A DNA stretch of 64,000 bases from Cruorifilaria tuberocauda (taxonomy: Eukaryota; Nematoda; Chromadorea; Rhabditida; Onchocercidae): the NCBI GenBank assembly GCA_013365365.1, contig JABVXU010000177.1, positions 1 through 64,000 on the forward strand, given 5' to 3'. The notes under the pieces are model-generated. The model was not told the origin of the DNA. It did no database searches and worked only from the letters and a program-made list of their open reading frames with translations. Of this stretch, positions 25,056 through 39,219 are shown one piece after another. How positions within the stretch are numbered: position 1 is the first letter of the stretch; every line of letters begins with the position of its first letter. Position numbers and translations under genes: made by a program.

Positions 25056-28000
25056 ATGGATGATGATCAACCTGATGATACATGGTGTAGTAGTACTGCT
25101 CGAGCATTGGATATTTTCAATCGACGTGGTTCACTTCTTGCTGTTGCACTTGGTGGTAAATATTTAATACTAATCCATTTTAATTATTAAAGTTTACATA
25201 TTATTAATTTAATAAATTAGTATTATTTATTTAATAAAATTAAATAAAACTACGAAATGCAATAATATTTGATCGTTTTATTTAATATTCAATGATTTTT
25301 TTTTAAACGAATAATTAAAGTAATCATAGATGAGTGATTGGAAAAAATGCGAATAACATTGTATGAAGTGATTAATCAATAATGGTTAAATTTTTTTGAA
25401 TGAATAATAAAATGGGAATTATTGAGTTTTTGTCATCAATAGAATAATATGTATTATTCTTTCTTGATTTTACGGAAAATTAATTTTAACAATTTTTATA
25501 ACTTACTTTGGATAATTTAAAATATTGATAGAATTTTTATTTTAGGAGCTAATAGTGAAGCAATTGCATCGTTACCTACTTACAATCCATTAAAAGTTAC
25601 CTTATCCGTTCCTAATTCATCCAGTACTGGTAGTGACGACAATGTTCGTAGTGATTACTCAACGATGACATCCTGTAAGTTCTTTTTTTCAAAACTTTTC
25701 CTACTTTTTCCCTTCATTTTAGTCAGAATGCATTGTTTGATTACAGACTTTGGATGAAAATTCTATTCATTATTAAAATTTCGCAGGTAGAATCTATGCG
25801 ATCACTAATTTCTAATTTTTAGACTTGACACATGAATGCTTGAAGATAATAAAAATGTTTTGATTGAAGGAAATTAATTCTTTATATCTTACATCTTAAT
25901 GATTCTCAAATATAATACCTTGGTTTGATTTGTTTTTTTTTACACTTAGTAATTTTATAGGCTCTGCGCATAGCCTTGCAACAACATCAGCATTAGCATC
26001 TACCGCATCTATTCAGACTAATATATCGTCATCATCACAGTTTGACTCCCATACTTCTGATTCCGATTCTGGTTCACAAATTATATCTGAACGTATTAGG
26101 TATTTTTTTAATCTATTCTGGACAGTTATATATATCCCAAAAATTTCTAATAATTTTATTCAGTAAGATTTAAGATTTTTTTTTAATTTTTTTTAAAAAT
26201 TTTTTTGAAAAAACTTTTTTAGTAGCAGGCGAAACAATTTTAAATTCTCTATATATTTTCTAGGGAAGTTTTTTTTAAGAGTTTCAACCATGAATTTCGA
26301 GAATTTTTTTGTAAAAATTTTACAAATTATAGCGAATGGCGACCGTGCTATCCACGTCTGTGTGCTCATCATGATTGCGTAAGTTTAGCTTCAGCATGGG
26401 GACTTGGTCCACCAACAACATGTCTTGAACCTCGTCCAACTGGAGCATCTCAGGCTCAGAGCCCATGTGAAGATGATATGGGTGATGGAAAATCTAATGA
26501 TTTATTGGCAAGTTGTCCAGCTTTCAGGTAATTTCATTTTTCTTATAATCTGAAAATAAATTTCACATAATTTCAATTGTTGTAATTTGAGTAAAAATCA
26601 AAATATTGCAAATTTATCAATGTTTAAATTTTCTACTTTTCTAAATTATAATCACTTCAACAGTTTTTTTTTTTAATTTCGATTTTTTAGAAATGAATTA
26701 GGGGGTGAACCAATTCGTCGTTTGGCTCTTTCACGTCGCTCCAGCACGACTTCAACTAGTGAATTGAAAAATCGGAATGAAACATGGCAACGAGAACATA
26801 CAGCATCTGAAGTGGGTATTCTGGAAGATGTTAGCAATGTTTATCTTGGTGGCAGGTAATAATTATTTTTTATTCGTTAACTACTATCCAATTTGATCAT
26901 TCCCAATCTCAATCTATCTGTTAAGGTTATTGGCTTTTATTGGCTTAAAGCACTTTGAAACAAATCATTTTTAATGTAAGTTAAAATGTTCTTTTTAATA
27001 TGATCATAAAATATGAAATGTCTTTCTGAGAGTATTTTGCCCTTAGGTTGTTAGGAAAAAAAAGTTATATTCATTTTATGATGATGGAGAATTGGCGCAG
27101 TGGATTTGAAGAATGAAAATGAACTGGCAATAAATTGACGAATCATTGATTAAATAATTAAAATATGTATAGTAGTTAGAATGAAATGATGATAGTCTTT
27201 TATATTATTATTAGGTTAAAAATCCATCAATTAAATCAAGAAGAATTTAGCATTTCACATATACGTATACGTACGTGAATTGGAAGTTTGGGAAGTTTTA
27301 TTTAGTTAAATAGAAAATAAAATAGATTTTAAAAAGATTTCATAATGAAGTGAAATGAAAGCTATCATACATTGAACAGTATTTAAAAGTTGATTATTAC
27401 TTGAAATTTGATGAAAATTTGAAAAATCAGGAAAGGTATGGGGAATTGAAAAGAAAATTAAATAGCAAAAACTTATATAGTTAATCGAAAGTTTTAGGAA
27501 AAGAGTAAAATTTTTTTTAATTCAGAACAAAACACAAATTGACTAACGTTAAGAATTTTCTTTCAGGAAATGGAAAAATTAAACTATTGTGAGATTTTTT
27601 CTCTTTTTTTTTTTTAAAAAATTTTTTTCTTTACCTTTAAATTAAATTTTGTACCTTTATTATTGATGATAAATTTTTTTAAACTGTTTTCAGATTATGC
27701 GCAGCACGTCAACAGAAAGTTGTTATTGAGCCTCAAGATATTGGCGCTTATTATTATCGACATTGTTTTCTTGGACGTCGTAAATTTTATTTTATTCTTC
27801 GATTTAGAGCAATATTAAAAGTTGATTTAAACTAGAATAGCACTTTTTTAATTTAGATAACTTATATTTATTATCAAAGAAAAACGTTTAGATTTCAACT
27901 TTTGATAATTTGAAATATTTTTATAATTTAATTGAGTTCTTCATAAATTTGAAAATATCAAATTCCAGCTCATTGGAATTTTTTTGGTACCGATGAAACA

Positions 28001-31000
28001 TATGGTCCAGTTGCTATCTCGGTAGTTCGTGAACGTATTGAAAGTGGTATTCGGAATGTTACAATTTATCGGATGATTATCCGACTTAGTGATGTATTTT
28101 TTTTTTCTATCAAACTTTTTATGAAATTTTAGTATCAGGATCTTATGTAGAGAGAAGAAAAATCTTAAGGATCCTATGTAGATGCTATTCTAATTTAAAA
28201 ATAACGAAATTAATTTATTGAGCCCGTTCATCTTACTTAATGACATTTTAAAATGATAAGTGTATTATACAGATTATTATTTGAAAATTCTATGGAAGTT
28301 TACATTGTGCTGTGATCATTTATCACAAAATTGAATCTCATTACCATTTATCACTTGTTCATATTATATTAGTTGCCAACAATAAATATAAAATTATTTA
28401 AGCTTTGTACGTTACGAGTTGCAATACCGGAAGAGGTTGTTTCGGAAAATAATAATGATCAGAAAAATACTCGATCATTAATAAAAGAATTATTGGAAAT
28501 TGCTTGTCCACAAATACAATACGGAATTCTTCGTCCAGTTAATCCATCATTTACACGAGTGGAAGATTTTCTTGTTAAAATTGATGAACAGGTTTAATTA
28601 TTTAACAAAATTTTGATGTGTGTCTTCAGAATATAAATTTTATTCTATTTGAAAGTGATCATTTCGAAAGAATAAACATAATTGTTATTATAAATTTAAA
28701 TGAATTTTTTTGCTATGAAAATTTTATTACTTTTCAATTGTTTCAAAAACAAATGGTAATTTTTACTTAATCTTTTAATTGTAATCGAAGAATTTACATT
28801 GTATTATTTCAGCCAATTTATACGCGATATAAAGTTGGAGTAATGTATTGCGGTGTTCGTCAATCCACTGAAGAGCAAATGTATAATAATGGTATCGTAT
28901 TTTTACGTAATTTCTTATAACTTTAAGATAAAATTAATTTAATATTTGTAATAATAATCTTATTGAAATCATAATTTTTTCCTATTTTATAAAAAAATTT
29001 GTCGAATTATTTCAAGAATAAATTAATTTATCAATCTGTACATAATTCAAAATTAAAAATTAAAAGAACGAAAACTGTATTATTTATTGAAGAAATGAAA
29101 GAATTGTGAAATCATTTCTCATTCAAATAGCTACTCATACAAAATTTATGCGTTTATTTGAATGTTTGCATTTTAGATTTTTCAACATTTCAATTAATTG
29201 TATTTAGATATTACTACTTATTTGTTAAATTACTATCAATTTTAATACTAAAATGTTGTCGTTACTGAAATCAGCATACGCTCATTTTATAAAAAATTTT
29301 TGGAGTTTTATACAATTATAAATTTCAGAAAATGGATCTCCTGCTTTCGAGGAATTTTTAGATTTCCTCGGACAGCGTGTACGATTGAAAGGTTTTGATC
29401 AGTATAAAGGTGGTCTTGATGTACGTGGGGACACAACGGGTACACATTCGATATACGTCAAATATCAGGCACATGAAATAATGTTCCACGTATCAACACT
29501 TCTTCCTTTTACTCCAAGCAATAAACAGCAGGTTATCATTATATTTTTATACTGTAAATTAATAACTTGAGCATTGCTTTATTTCAACAAATAATCAATT
29601 TGATCAATGATCATTTTTGATATCATTTATTAAATTAAATTATTTGTCAATTTTCTCGAATTCTTTCAGTTAGCTCGAAAAAGGCATATTGGTAATGATA
29701 TGGTTACTGTAATTTTCCAAGAGCCTGGTGCTCTTCCTTTCAGTCCAATTACCGTTCGTTCGCATTTCCAGCATGTTTTCATTATTGTGCGAGCTAATAA
29801 TCCATGTACTGATGATGTAACTTACAGGTATAAACTACTATCAATTCCTTTGAATTCTATTTACAGCTTCTAATAAGTTAAGACTTAAATTATGGATATA
29901 AATTTATTTTGCAAATATTTTAAATTATCTTTCCTTTTTTATAGTATTATTGACCGCATAGCATATAATTTTTACAGTATCGCTGTGTCTCGAGCAAAAG
30001 ATGTCCCAGCATTTGGACCTGCTTTACCTCAAGGAGCAACATTTCCAAAATCTTCTGAATTTCATGATTTTTTCATTACAAAAAGTAATAATTTGGCATT
30101 TAATAAAACATTTTATTTCTCCGTTATTTATTTTTTAAATAAAGTTTACAGATCCATTAAAAAGTGCTTTTAATACAAAAAAGCTTTTAATACAAAAAGC
30201 TAAAAATATGCCTTTAATCGTTTAATTTTTTTATTGAAAAGATTAAATTGTTTTAAAATTAATCAGTTTGAATAGAACATTTAGCTAACTATCATTTAAA
30301 GAAATAGCGATACAAAAGGAAAAAACGAAAACATAGTAGTTTAGTTTTTGTTTTTAGTAATAAATGCTGAAAATGCTGTACATCGTTCGAAAAAATTCGC
30401 AGCAATGGCAGCACGTACGCGTCGTGAAGCATTGAAAGAAGTTGCTGAAAATTTTGCTTCAGCTCTTCCAAATGATGGACCTGCAAAAATTGCAAGTAAG
30501 TTTAAGTATTACTTTTCTAAGGTTTTTTTTAGACTGATTTAATTCTTTGGCATTTCTAAGTGCATCATCTTTAATCAATTTTAACAACTGTAGATATTCT
30601 AGATTATTAATTTATGATTATTTTAGGTCGATTTTTGGTTGGATCAGTAAAACGAAAAGAGCGTTCATTACCACGACCAATTTTAAGTGAATCATTACAC
30701 GGAGCACTTTCATGGCTTGTTGAAGTTCGTGATCATTCACAGAATCAATCGATTACGTGTGTTCTTGGTGTATCCGCTGAAACTTTGGCTATTTTAGAAA
30801 TGCCAAGTGGTGAAGCTATTTGTGCAATACCCACTCATTCTATTATTGGTTGGGCTAATATGGACTCAGGGTATATTTCAAATTTTTAAATCATTTTTGC
30901 TTTTTTTTTCACTTATTATGCGTTAAAATTACATGTCCTTTAAGTTGGTTTTTTGTATGAAATTTATTTTATAATTTGATAATTTTTTTCTTGACGACTA

Positions 31001-34000
31001 CAGTTTAGTGAAGTATTGAAATATACATGATAATTGCGATGTAAAAATCATTAAATTATTTATAAAATACGTACACGCATCATAAATGAACATTTCAAAC
31101 AAATTGAGTTTGAAATTTTTTATTCTTTAAATTAGTATTATTATTGTTAGGGATGGATTATTTTATGATATACTTCAGGTAATCTTACTATTTGCTATAT
31201 TTTCCTAAGGCATTTAACTTTTTTTTAGATTGAAAATTTACTTCGATCATGGTGATATGCTACTTTTGAGGTGTTGCACAGCCGACAACAGTGATTTAGA
31301 ATTAAATGCGTTGATACGACGTTTGGAATGTGTCACTAAAGGTAGTGTAAAGAAAATTTTATAATAATCTTAAGAATTCTTGATTGAAACTAGTTTGACT
31401 CAGAAAATTATTTGATTTTTTTGATCTACTCTTTCCAGTTACTTTAAATTTAGACTTATATTCTAGAGGGTTACAATTTTTTCTCTCTTTACGTTCTGAA
31501 ATATTCTCTGGAATAAGAATTCCAAGAATTTTCCTTCTCCAATAAGAATTTTCCAATATTTTTCAAGCATCATTTAGGAATTTAATATCTTATAAAAATG
31601 TCGATCTAATATTTAACATTACATTTCTGAATACTAAATTGAGAAATGACAGGACGTCTTATGCAAGTTATTGTTGAAGGTGATGAAGCTAAAGAAGTGT
31701 TACATCGACGTGCACGTATTTCCGATAGTTTGGGCTTTCATCTACAGGAAGAAGGAGTTGTTACCGATGTGACCATGTATCATACAGCGTGGCGTTGTGG
31801 TCTTCGACAAGGATCACGTATTGTTGAGGTTAAAGTGATTTTAAATTTATATTAAAATTTAAATCGATCACTAAAATTTAAATAAAATCTGATTTGCTTT
31901 TATACTAGTTATTAAATAATTATATGGACAAATTTATAATATTTTTATGAAATCTTTATAATCTATGATTTTGAAATTCTTTGCTATCTTTTTTCCGTCA
32001 TAAATATTTTCTCCTTCAAAAAACTATTCATCTTTTTAATATTCGATTATTAATTCCTCTTTCAGTTAATTGATTTCTCCCTTTATTGAATAAACATTTT
32101 AATGTTGTTGTTTAATGATTTAAAAAATTATTTACAGAAATCAATTACAGATTGAAGGCAAACCAATCGTTACAATGAGTTATAATGAAATTTGTGATTT
32201 GATGTCACATCGTGCCTCACTTCGACTCATTATGATTTCACCTGCATCCGATGGTTCACCTCGTAGAGGTTGCGCTGATCCGCATTGTCCTGCAGTAAGT
32301 GGTGATGAGCGTTTATTACTTATGCCTGATACATTTGCAAAACGAAATATGAGGTAACATTTTTTCATCCTATCTTTTTGAAATTATTATATCCTATCTA
32401 TTGGAATTATATATAACTATTTACAAGACTATACTAATCAATATTTTATCATACAAATATCAAGAAAAATCTAATTTCTTCTTCATGCTTTTTTCTCTAT
32501 TCGAAGTTTTTTTCTTCTAGATACTAATTAGTCGCTAAGTTAACCGATTAATAGATAGTATAAATTAGAAAGCTAAAATGTTAACAATTTTATTGGTATT
32601 TTTTAAAAGATCATCGGATATGTGAACTGAATCATATTATTATTAGTAAATTCAAATAGAATTTTCAGCTATCTCAATGTTTTCAAAAATGAACAACTTC
32701 ATTCGTTCAATCATTGGGACAAAACTAGAAAGCAATCAAATAGCTTTGAGGATGAATTAATGGCAAGAAATAGGCACGATGCTGTAAGTATTGTAATACT
32801 TTTAATTAGTGAAATGTATATATATTCTAATTATTATTTTTCATTTCTTCTAAATTCATTTGCTTCAATTTGAAATTGCTTTTTTTTATTTTCGAAAAAT
32901 TTTTGCTTTTTTTTTAAATTTTGAAATCAGAAGTCAATTTTTGCGTTTTGGCACAATTTTCATGTTGATGTGAACTTTAATTATTCATTTAATTTTGGAT
33001 TAATGGAGTTATTTCAAAATGGCTATTCTTTTTACAGATCAGAAAGCTTGCACGCTATGAAAGGTTTAGTTATGCACACTGTGAGAGACCTGCAAAAACT
33101 GAGTATGTATTTTGAAGTTTTACCATTTAAGAGAATTAATTTTCTTGTTATATAAGAATTAAATTGAATTTCTGTTTTAAATTCAAAAAAGTCACTCTCC
33201 AAAAGATAAAATCAAAGAAAGAGACTATTAATTTTCACAGTAAAAGATTACCAGAAGTTACAGAGATTTTTTAAATGAATTCGATTGCATATCCAATTTA
33301 CATATAAACATTTCAGCCCTGTCAACTGGAAAACATCAAATAATTGCCTGTATGAATCCACTTATAGAGTACAGGTAGCTTATATTGATCTTTTTTCTGA
33401 TTTTGAAAGCCTTTAGTTTAAAATTACCATTAATTATTAACCATTTTTTAAATATTTTCCTTTTTTTGATGAAATTTACATTTAATTGTCTCTGAACAAT
33501 TTAAAAAGTAAAAAGAAAGTAAATCTGTGAAGGCTTTTTCTTAAATTAGTTATCGCATGATGGTAATATATCTTCCTAGATTATTTATTTTTCGACACAA
33601 AATTGATATGATGGTGAGCTGCTAACGAAGTTATCACCTTAAAAAAAGTGAAAGAAATAGAATCATAATTTATTTCAGGGCCGAATATTGCGTGTTCGTT
33701 CCGATGATTCATTGATTTCATCTTCAGAAAATTCGGTAAAACTTTTTTGGGAATTCTTTAAAACCTATTCTATAAAATCTAGCATTTTTTTATGAAATCT
33801 TCTAAATAGCGATGATTTTTATTGATGACTTAAACTTTGACAGACTTATTGCAGATTTATGTTTTAATAAGTTTAAATCGAACAGAGAATTTGCTGTAAA
33901 TTTGCGATCTAATAATAGCATTACTCTGTGAAAATGTCGCTTTGTTTCACTTCTTTTTTTTTCTTTCTCCTTTTCCTTCCCTGCAATGTTTTAATTTCCA

Positions 34001-34758
34001 AAATTTCTCGCTGAAGCAATAAATTTAATCATAAAATTTGAATTGGTTAAATTGGAGGAAGTTGAAAATAATAAAAAAATTAGATTTTGCATGATAATAA
34101 GAAGTTTCTCTATATTTTCCTTGTTGTTTAACGATAAAGTGGAAAATGGATTATATTTGAATTGATTTCAGCAATACAAAAGCGATACTCACAGTCGTAA
34201 TATCTCAAGAACAGAGGAATCTAGCAAATTAGTTGCGATAAAGGATGTTGAATTGGAAAAGAGTAAAATGCAATTGCAAAAAACATTGCGAGAAAAACAA
34301 GCTTTAGAAGCTATGGTATCACGTTTGAAGGAAGAACTTACAAAAGTAAGTTGAAAATCTTTACCTAAATAATTTGACATAATATAATTAAGTGTTACTT
34401 ATTTCTCTGTACCATCTTTATGAATTGATACTTACTATATGAGATAAAATTAATGTATTCTGTTAGTATACTACTTTATCAAGTATCATTCAATTATGAA
34501 TGATGAAAATTAAATTCATCATTATTTAGAAGTGATTAAGTAAGATTGTATAAATCATTTTGTTGCAAGTTTGAGAAGCAAAGAAATTTTTTTTCAAATG
34601 GAATTTCTTTCAGATTCCATTAAAAAATTTTCCACCTATTAATTTAGTCAAGAATAAACATTTATAAATTATAGGAGCGACGTGCACATGAAATGACAAA
34701 ACTTGAACTGCAAAAATTGCAAAAGTATTTTGAAATGGTACCAAATGTGTCACTGTAA
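25056..34758 (+). CDS. sipa-1: SIPA1-like Rap GTPase-activating protein
   Basis: Twenty-three exons join in frame to 1043 aa: 25056-25155, 25546-25674, 25961-26099, 26333-26527, 26691-26855, 27694-27779, 27969-28093, 28373-28591, 28813-28891, 29329-29531, 29670-29827, 29978-30084, 30358-30495, 30627-30870, 31229-31341, 31653-31828, 32151-32353, 32669-32783, 33038-33102, 33317-33374, 33679-33735, 34172-34345, 34675-34758. A Ser/Thr-rich N-terminus leads to [11 protein letters not shown] and a RapGAP domain (about 345-540) with KVGVMYC and the catalytic-Asn motif [16 protein letters not shown] (predicted Asn489). The SIPA1-family linker INAENAVH follows, then a PDZ domain (about 734-816, SLGF loop 759-762) and a C-terminal coiled coil (about 980-1035). 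The protein should speed GTP hydrolysis by Rap at membranes or junctions. It ends in NVSL. Further 5' coding sequence cannot be excluded. The symbol is by homology. Confidence 0.92.
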
Positions 34759-36559
34759 TTCCTCGGTTAATAAGATGGTAATTAGTGCAGTGATCTGATA
34801 AATACGCGATATATTGTTATCATTATGCTAGTATTTATCATGAATTTACTTCTTTACGCTTTGTGATAAACTACTTTTCATTTTTGCAAATATTTCTATT
34901 ACTCAAATTTTTAAAATCTAAAAACTTAAATATTTTCTAAGCAGAGAGATTTGCAATATTTCCATGTTAATCAATTCTCGAACAAAAATATCCATATAAA
35001 TTAAAATCAAAATCAGTTATTTTTTTTCAAAACTCTAATAGATTGAAAGAAGTTATTAATTTTTATGATTCTTTCTTCTTCCGTGCCCTTTTTTTGGAGT
35101 TGATCCTAGCATATCTATCATTTTATGATTAATTGATTATGATATTTAAATTATCGTCGAAGTTCTCGTAATTCCTTTCATTTCATTTTTGTTCTGCTGT
35201 TTTCTTTTATTGATCTTTGTTGTGAAAAATATATATATATATAAATGTGTATATTATTAAAATCTTTTTTCTCTTTCATTATTTTTACTCTTTTTATTAA
35301 GATGTAAATGAATTTTTTTTGTTTATTTAATTTATAGCTAATTTGTGAGAAATTTTTATAATTTTCATAAATTATTTCTTCATCTTATTACTAATTTATT
35401 ATAATTTTATGAATTATTTCATTTTATTATCAATAAAATTAATTGGTAGTTAAATTCTTTGGCACAAAATCTAACAAATTAATTGAAAGTAATTATACAA
35501 AACTTTAGTTCAAACGTTTTTAATCTAATATTGAACTAAGTAGAAACATCAAATGATAATTTGGCTAATTAGTAATAATCAAATAGCTAGTAGTATGTAA
35601 ATTATATTTTGTTTTTGCAATACTTATTACTATTCTAACTGATTGGACATTTCTGATAACTATTGTTCGAATAGTTATTTTGTAAAAAATTATTAAATTT
35701 TACGATATACTTCTGGTTTCTTTTTTTCCTGGATGCCTAAAATTAAGAAATGCTTTGGTCAAGGTATTCTAAAACTGTAGATCATTTTGGCCAAGGTATT
35801 CTTGTAAGATAAAATTTGACAATTCAATTTAGTTTTATTTTTAAGGCACTTTTTTTTGCTTTTAGCATGGATAATAGTTCTGTCAACTTGTTTGTTATAC
35901 AAAAAAAATTTTTTTAATTGAGAAGAAATAGCATTTTGCTGATAATTGAAGATAAGGTTTAAGTAAGATTAACTCACAGCTTTTCGAATGTCAAATTTCA
36001 GGTGTAGCTGATAGTATTGTAAATTGGAATTTTGCATTTATTAGATAATAAATTATTATGAAAAACATTAATTAATTACTTAACTGTCATTTTTTTCGAT
36101 AGTAATTATAGAATATTAATTATTTCCATGTTACTGATTTATTTAAATGAAGACATAAAACTTTCAGTCTGATAATCGACAACAGTTTCCAACTTTTTAA
36201 TTCTACCTAAAATAGCCCATGACTATTTAGCTAAACCTGAAATTTGCCATTTAATAGCTGTGAACAAAAATTCATTTATAATTTCCCTAAAATACAATCA
36301 AATAACTGAACTAAATATCCGATGAATTATACCCAAATTAAATTATACTTTAATATATCCAAATTTCGATTAAAATAAATTTTCAAAATTATGTCGTTTG
36401 TAAAATTTGAGCTAATTTAGGAGAAAATTTTTAATTTTGAAATTTCACTCATATCAAACTTGTTATTATCATCTCTTTCATTCCAACGAAAATCTTTTGT
36501 AAATAATCTTTTCCACGTCAATTTTCACTTCCGTAAGAAAATAATTCACTTCAATTCTG
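34759..36559. other. AT-rich intergenic region
   Basis: No gene, RNA or clear repeat array was recognised. It contains a short (AT)n tract near 35230-35250 and the 3' flank of the RapGAP gene. The right end is the promoter side of the secreted-protein gene at 36560. Confidence 0.55.
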
Positions 36560-39219
36560 ATGTCTTCATGGAATATTTTCGTTTCACTAATTCTTTCGCT
36601 TATTTCAAGCAACTCTGCGACAGTGGACAATTGGAGATTATCGCAATGTTGTCAGTAAGTAATCTATCAACTATCAATTTATTTATCATGCTTAAAATAT
36701 TTAGGCTGATAAAGATATCAGTAAAATTAACAGAATAATTAAAACTTTAAAAAAAAGAAATCAAAATTTGTGTAAATTGGCGATTATCAGTAAGTAATTT
36801 ATCCATATCATCTTCCACTCAAAATATTCAGACTGATAAAGATATCAGTAAAATTAACAGAATAATTAAAACTTTAAAAAAAAAATTCAAAATTTATGTA
36901 AATTGGTGATTATCAGTAAGTAATTTATCCATATCATCTTCCACTCAAAATATTTGGAGAATATTTCTGATAAAGATATCAATAAAATTAACAGTATAGT
37001 TCAAAGTTTTAAAAAAAATTCAAAATTTATGTAATGGACAAATTTAAAAATAAATATTAGCTGCCTTATTGCTTCAAAATTTCATCAAGTAAAAAAAGAT
37101 TAGATAAATTTTTTTTTAATTTTTTAAATAAATATGATTAGAATATCAAAATACGCTTGTGCTATGCGCACAATTTGCGCATGTTACCTTTGTCGTTCCG
37201 GAAATTCAGGTACTTCTTTCATAATACGAATAATTAATTGTATGAGCTCTTCTAAAAATATTATATACTCATTCATTTTGGATGCAAAATATTCCAAAAA
37301 AAAAATTATCATTGAAATTAAAATTTCGTTAATAAAAATTTTACATCAAAAAATTAATGTGAATTATGAATTATGATTTTTAAATTTTTAATTTAATTTT
37401 TATTTTGTCTTCAAAAACACGTATATCTAAAAGTGAAATAACTTTTTGAAGAGATTGAATGATAAAAGCGAAGGAAAATATTAGGTTAATAATTTGTATA
37501 AGTTTTTTTTTGTAATGAATAATTTCCTCATTTCAATATATAGCATTTTAGTATCATAAAAATTTGTAACAAATTTCAGGTTCATGTGTTGCACCTGTAA
37601 AAACAATGCATTAACTGGTAATAAAGGTGCAAGTACGACGATATCATCAACATCATTATCACCATCATCATCATCATTAAATAAGAATTCGTATTTTCAA
37701 AATGATCCAGCATTATTTAAAGTACCACCGTACAGTGATCCACAAACATTAACCAATCCTAATCAGTTTATAGTAGATGAAAAAGATACTTTGGTACCAA
37801 TGTTATCAAATGATGGCGAAGAAGTTAACAACGATCATGCAAACATTGATCATGGAACTAATCAACCGTTCAATTTCAAAGAATCATTACCAGCACCAGT
37901 TAATCAATATGCTATTGATCGAATCATTCAGGAAAATAATTTGCAAAAACCGATTTTTGGCCAACAAACTGATGAAATGAATACAATTGGTGAAATTACA
38001 ACAAATTCAATTCCATACAATTTAAATTCTAGAAATTATTTATTAAACAATCAGATTAATGAAAAGCATCTAGGTAATGATGGTAATTGTGGTAATTCGT
38101 GTGATAAATTAACCGATTATTCGTCTCATATTTCCGGAATGCAAACTGGAACAACATTATCACCGGATTATGAAGAATTGAGAAAACCGGAACAAGGAGA
38201 TAAAAAAGATTACTACGATGAAGTGATAAATGAACGTAATGCACCAATTGCTTCGTTGTCACATCCAAGATTGAGAGAGCGATCAAGTGATTTTATAGAT
38301 ATTGCTCCGGAAAAATTATCCGGAAAATTGTTGCAGGATAACGTTCCAGGTAAAATAACATTAATAAAATAATTACCAAAAAGCTAACATCCTGAATACT
38401 TTCAAATAGGTAAACAATGCTAATAATAACTTTGCTTCAGCTGAAAATCAAAAAACGCACAATTCATCGATGCTACAACTTCACGAACATTCTCGAGCTA
38501 TTGATTCATTGGCGGAATTTACGTCTCGATTACCAAATCACAGTTTACTTCAAATACATCCAATAGGAAATAAGCCGAATAATACAAAAGGTCAAAAATT
38601 AATTGCACCAATATTTTCATCATTTAAATTCACTACCAAACAACCTAGTGATGAAGAAAATGAAAAATTTTTGATAAAATCATTTAAACTAATGAAAGTA
38701 CCAAAAAAAAATCGTAATAATGATCAATTGCATTCATCACTTAATGATAATTTTGATAGTAAACAAAATTTGATAATGAAATTAAAATCTTCTGATAATA
38801 AACAACAGAATAATAATAATAAATCAACAAAATTACATCGTACAATTGTAAATAATACCGTTCGAAAGACAAAAATAAATAATGATTTACAATTTCGGAA
38901 TATACGTAAAAAGCCAAAACGAAAAAAAATTATCACTGATTCTTCTTATCATCACTTACAAAAACCTGAAATTAACGATAAATTTGTTAATACTTTAACA
39001 GTTGAAATGCAACAACATCAAATTAGGCCAAATATTATTATCAATACTTTGGATAAATTGGAAAAACCAGCGAACCATCCTACTCAACAGATACTTATCA
39101 GAGAGATACCAATCATTACTGATAATGATAATGCATCTATTAAACAACAAATTTTGATTGAAAAAATTCACACAAAACGACCAATTCGAACAAGAAAAGC
39201 TAAAATTTTTGGTATTTAA
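36560..39219 (+). CDS. Secreted Asn/Lys-rich protein with N-terminal Cys cluster
   Basis: Three exons join in frame to 547 aa: 36560-36654, 37580-38349, 38441-39219. Residues 1-20 (MSSWNIFVSLILSLISSNSA) form a textbook signal peptide. The mature protein opens with WRLSQCCQFMCCTCK, five Cys within nine residues at 30-38, interrupted by the phase-2 first intron. The rest is low-complexity and probably disordered: Ser/Thr-rich, then Asn/Gln-rich, then strongly basic, with a GNCGNSCDK pair near the middle and basic clusters (RKKPKRKK, TKRPIRTRK) near the end that could be proprotein-convertase sites. I do not recognise a family. The exon 1-exon 2 join is inferred from the signal peptide, a good TCA|GTAAGT donor, a TTTCAG acceptor and matching phase. 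Gene layout resembles the two secreted genes downstream. Confidence 0.75.
36631..37030. repeat. Three-copy ~125-145 bp tandem duplication carrying a 5' splice site
   Basis: Copies start near 36631, 36778 and 36903. Each begins GATTATC(..)TCAGTAAGTAAT, continues through ACTGATAAAGATATCA(G/A)TAAAATTAACAG and ends AAAATTTRTGTAAATTGG. The first copy spans the end of exon 1 of the secreted gene, so its TCA|GTAAGT donor was duplicated twice into the intron. Confidence 0.85.
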
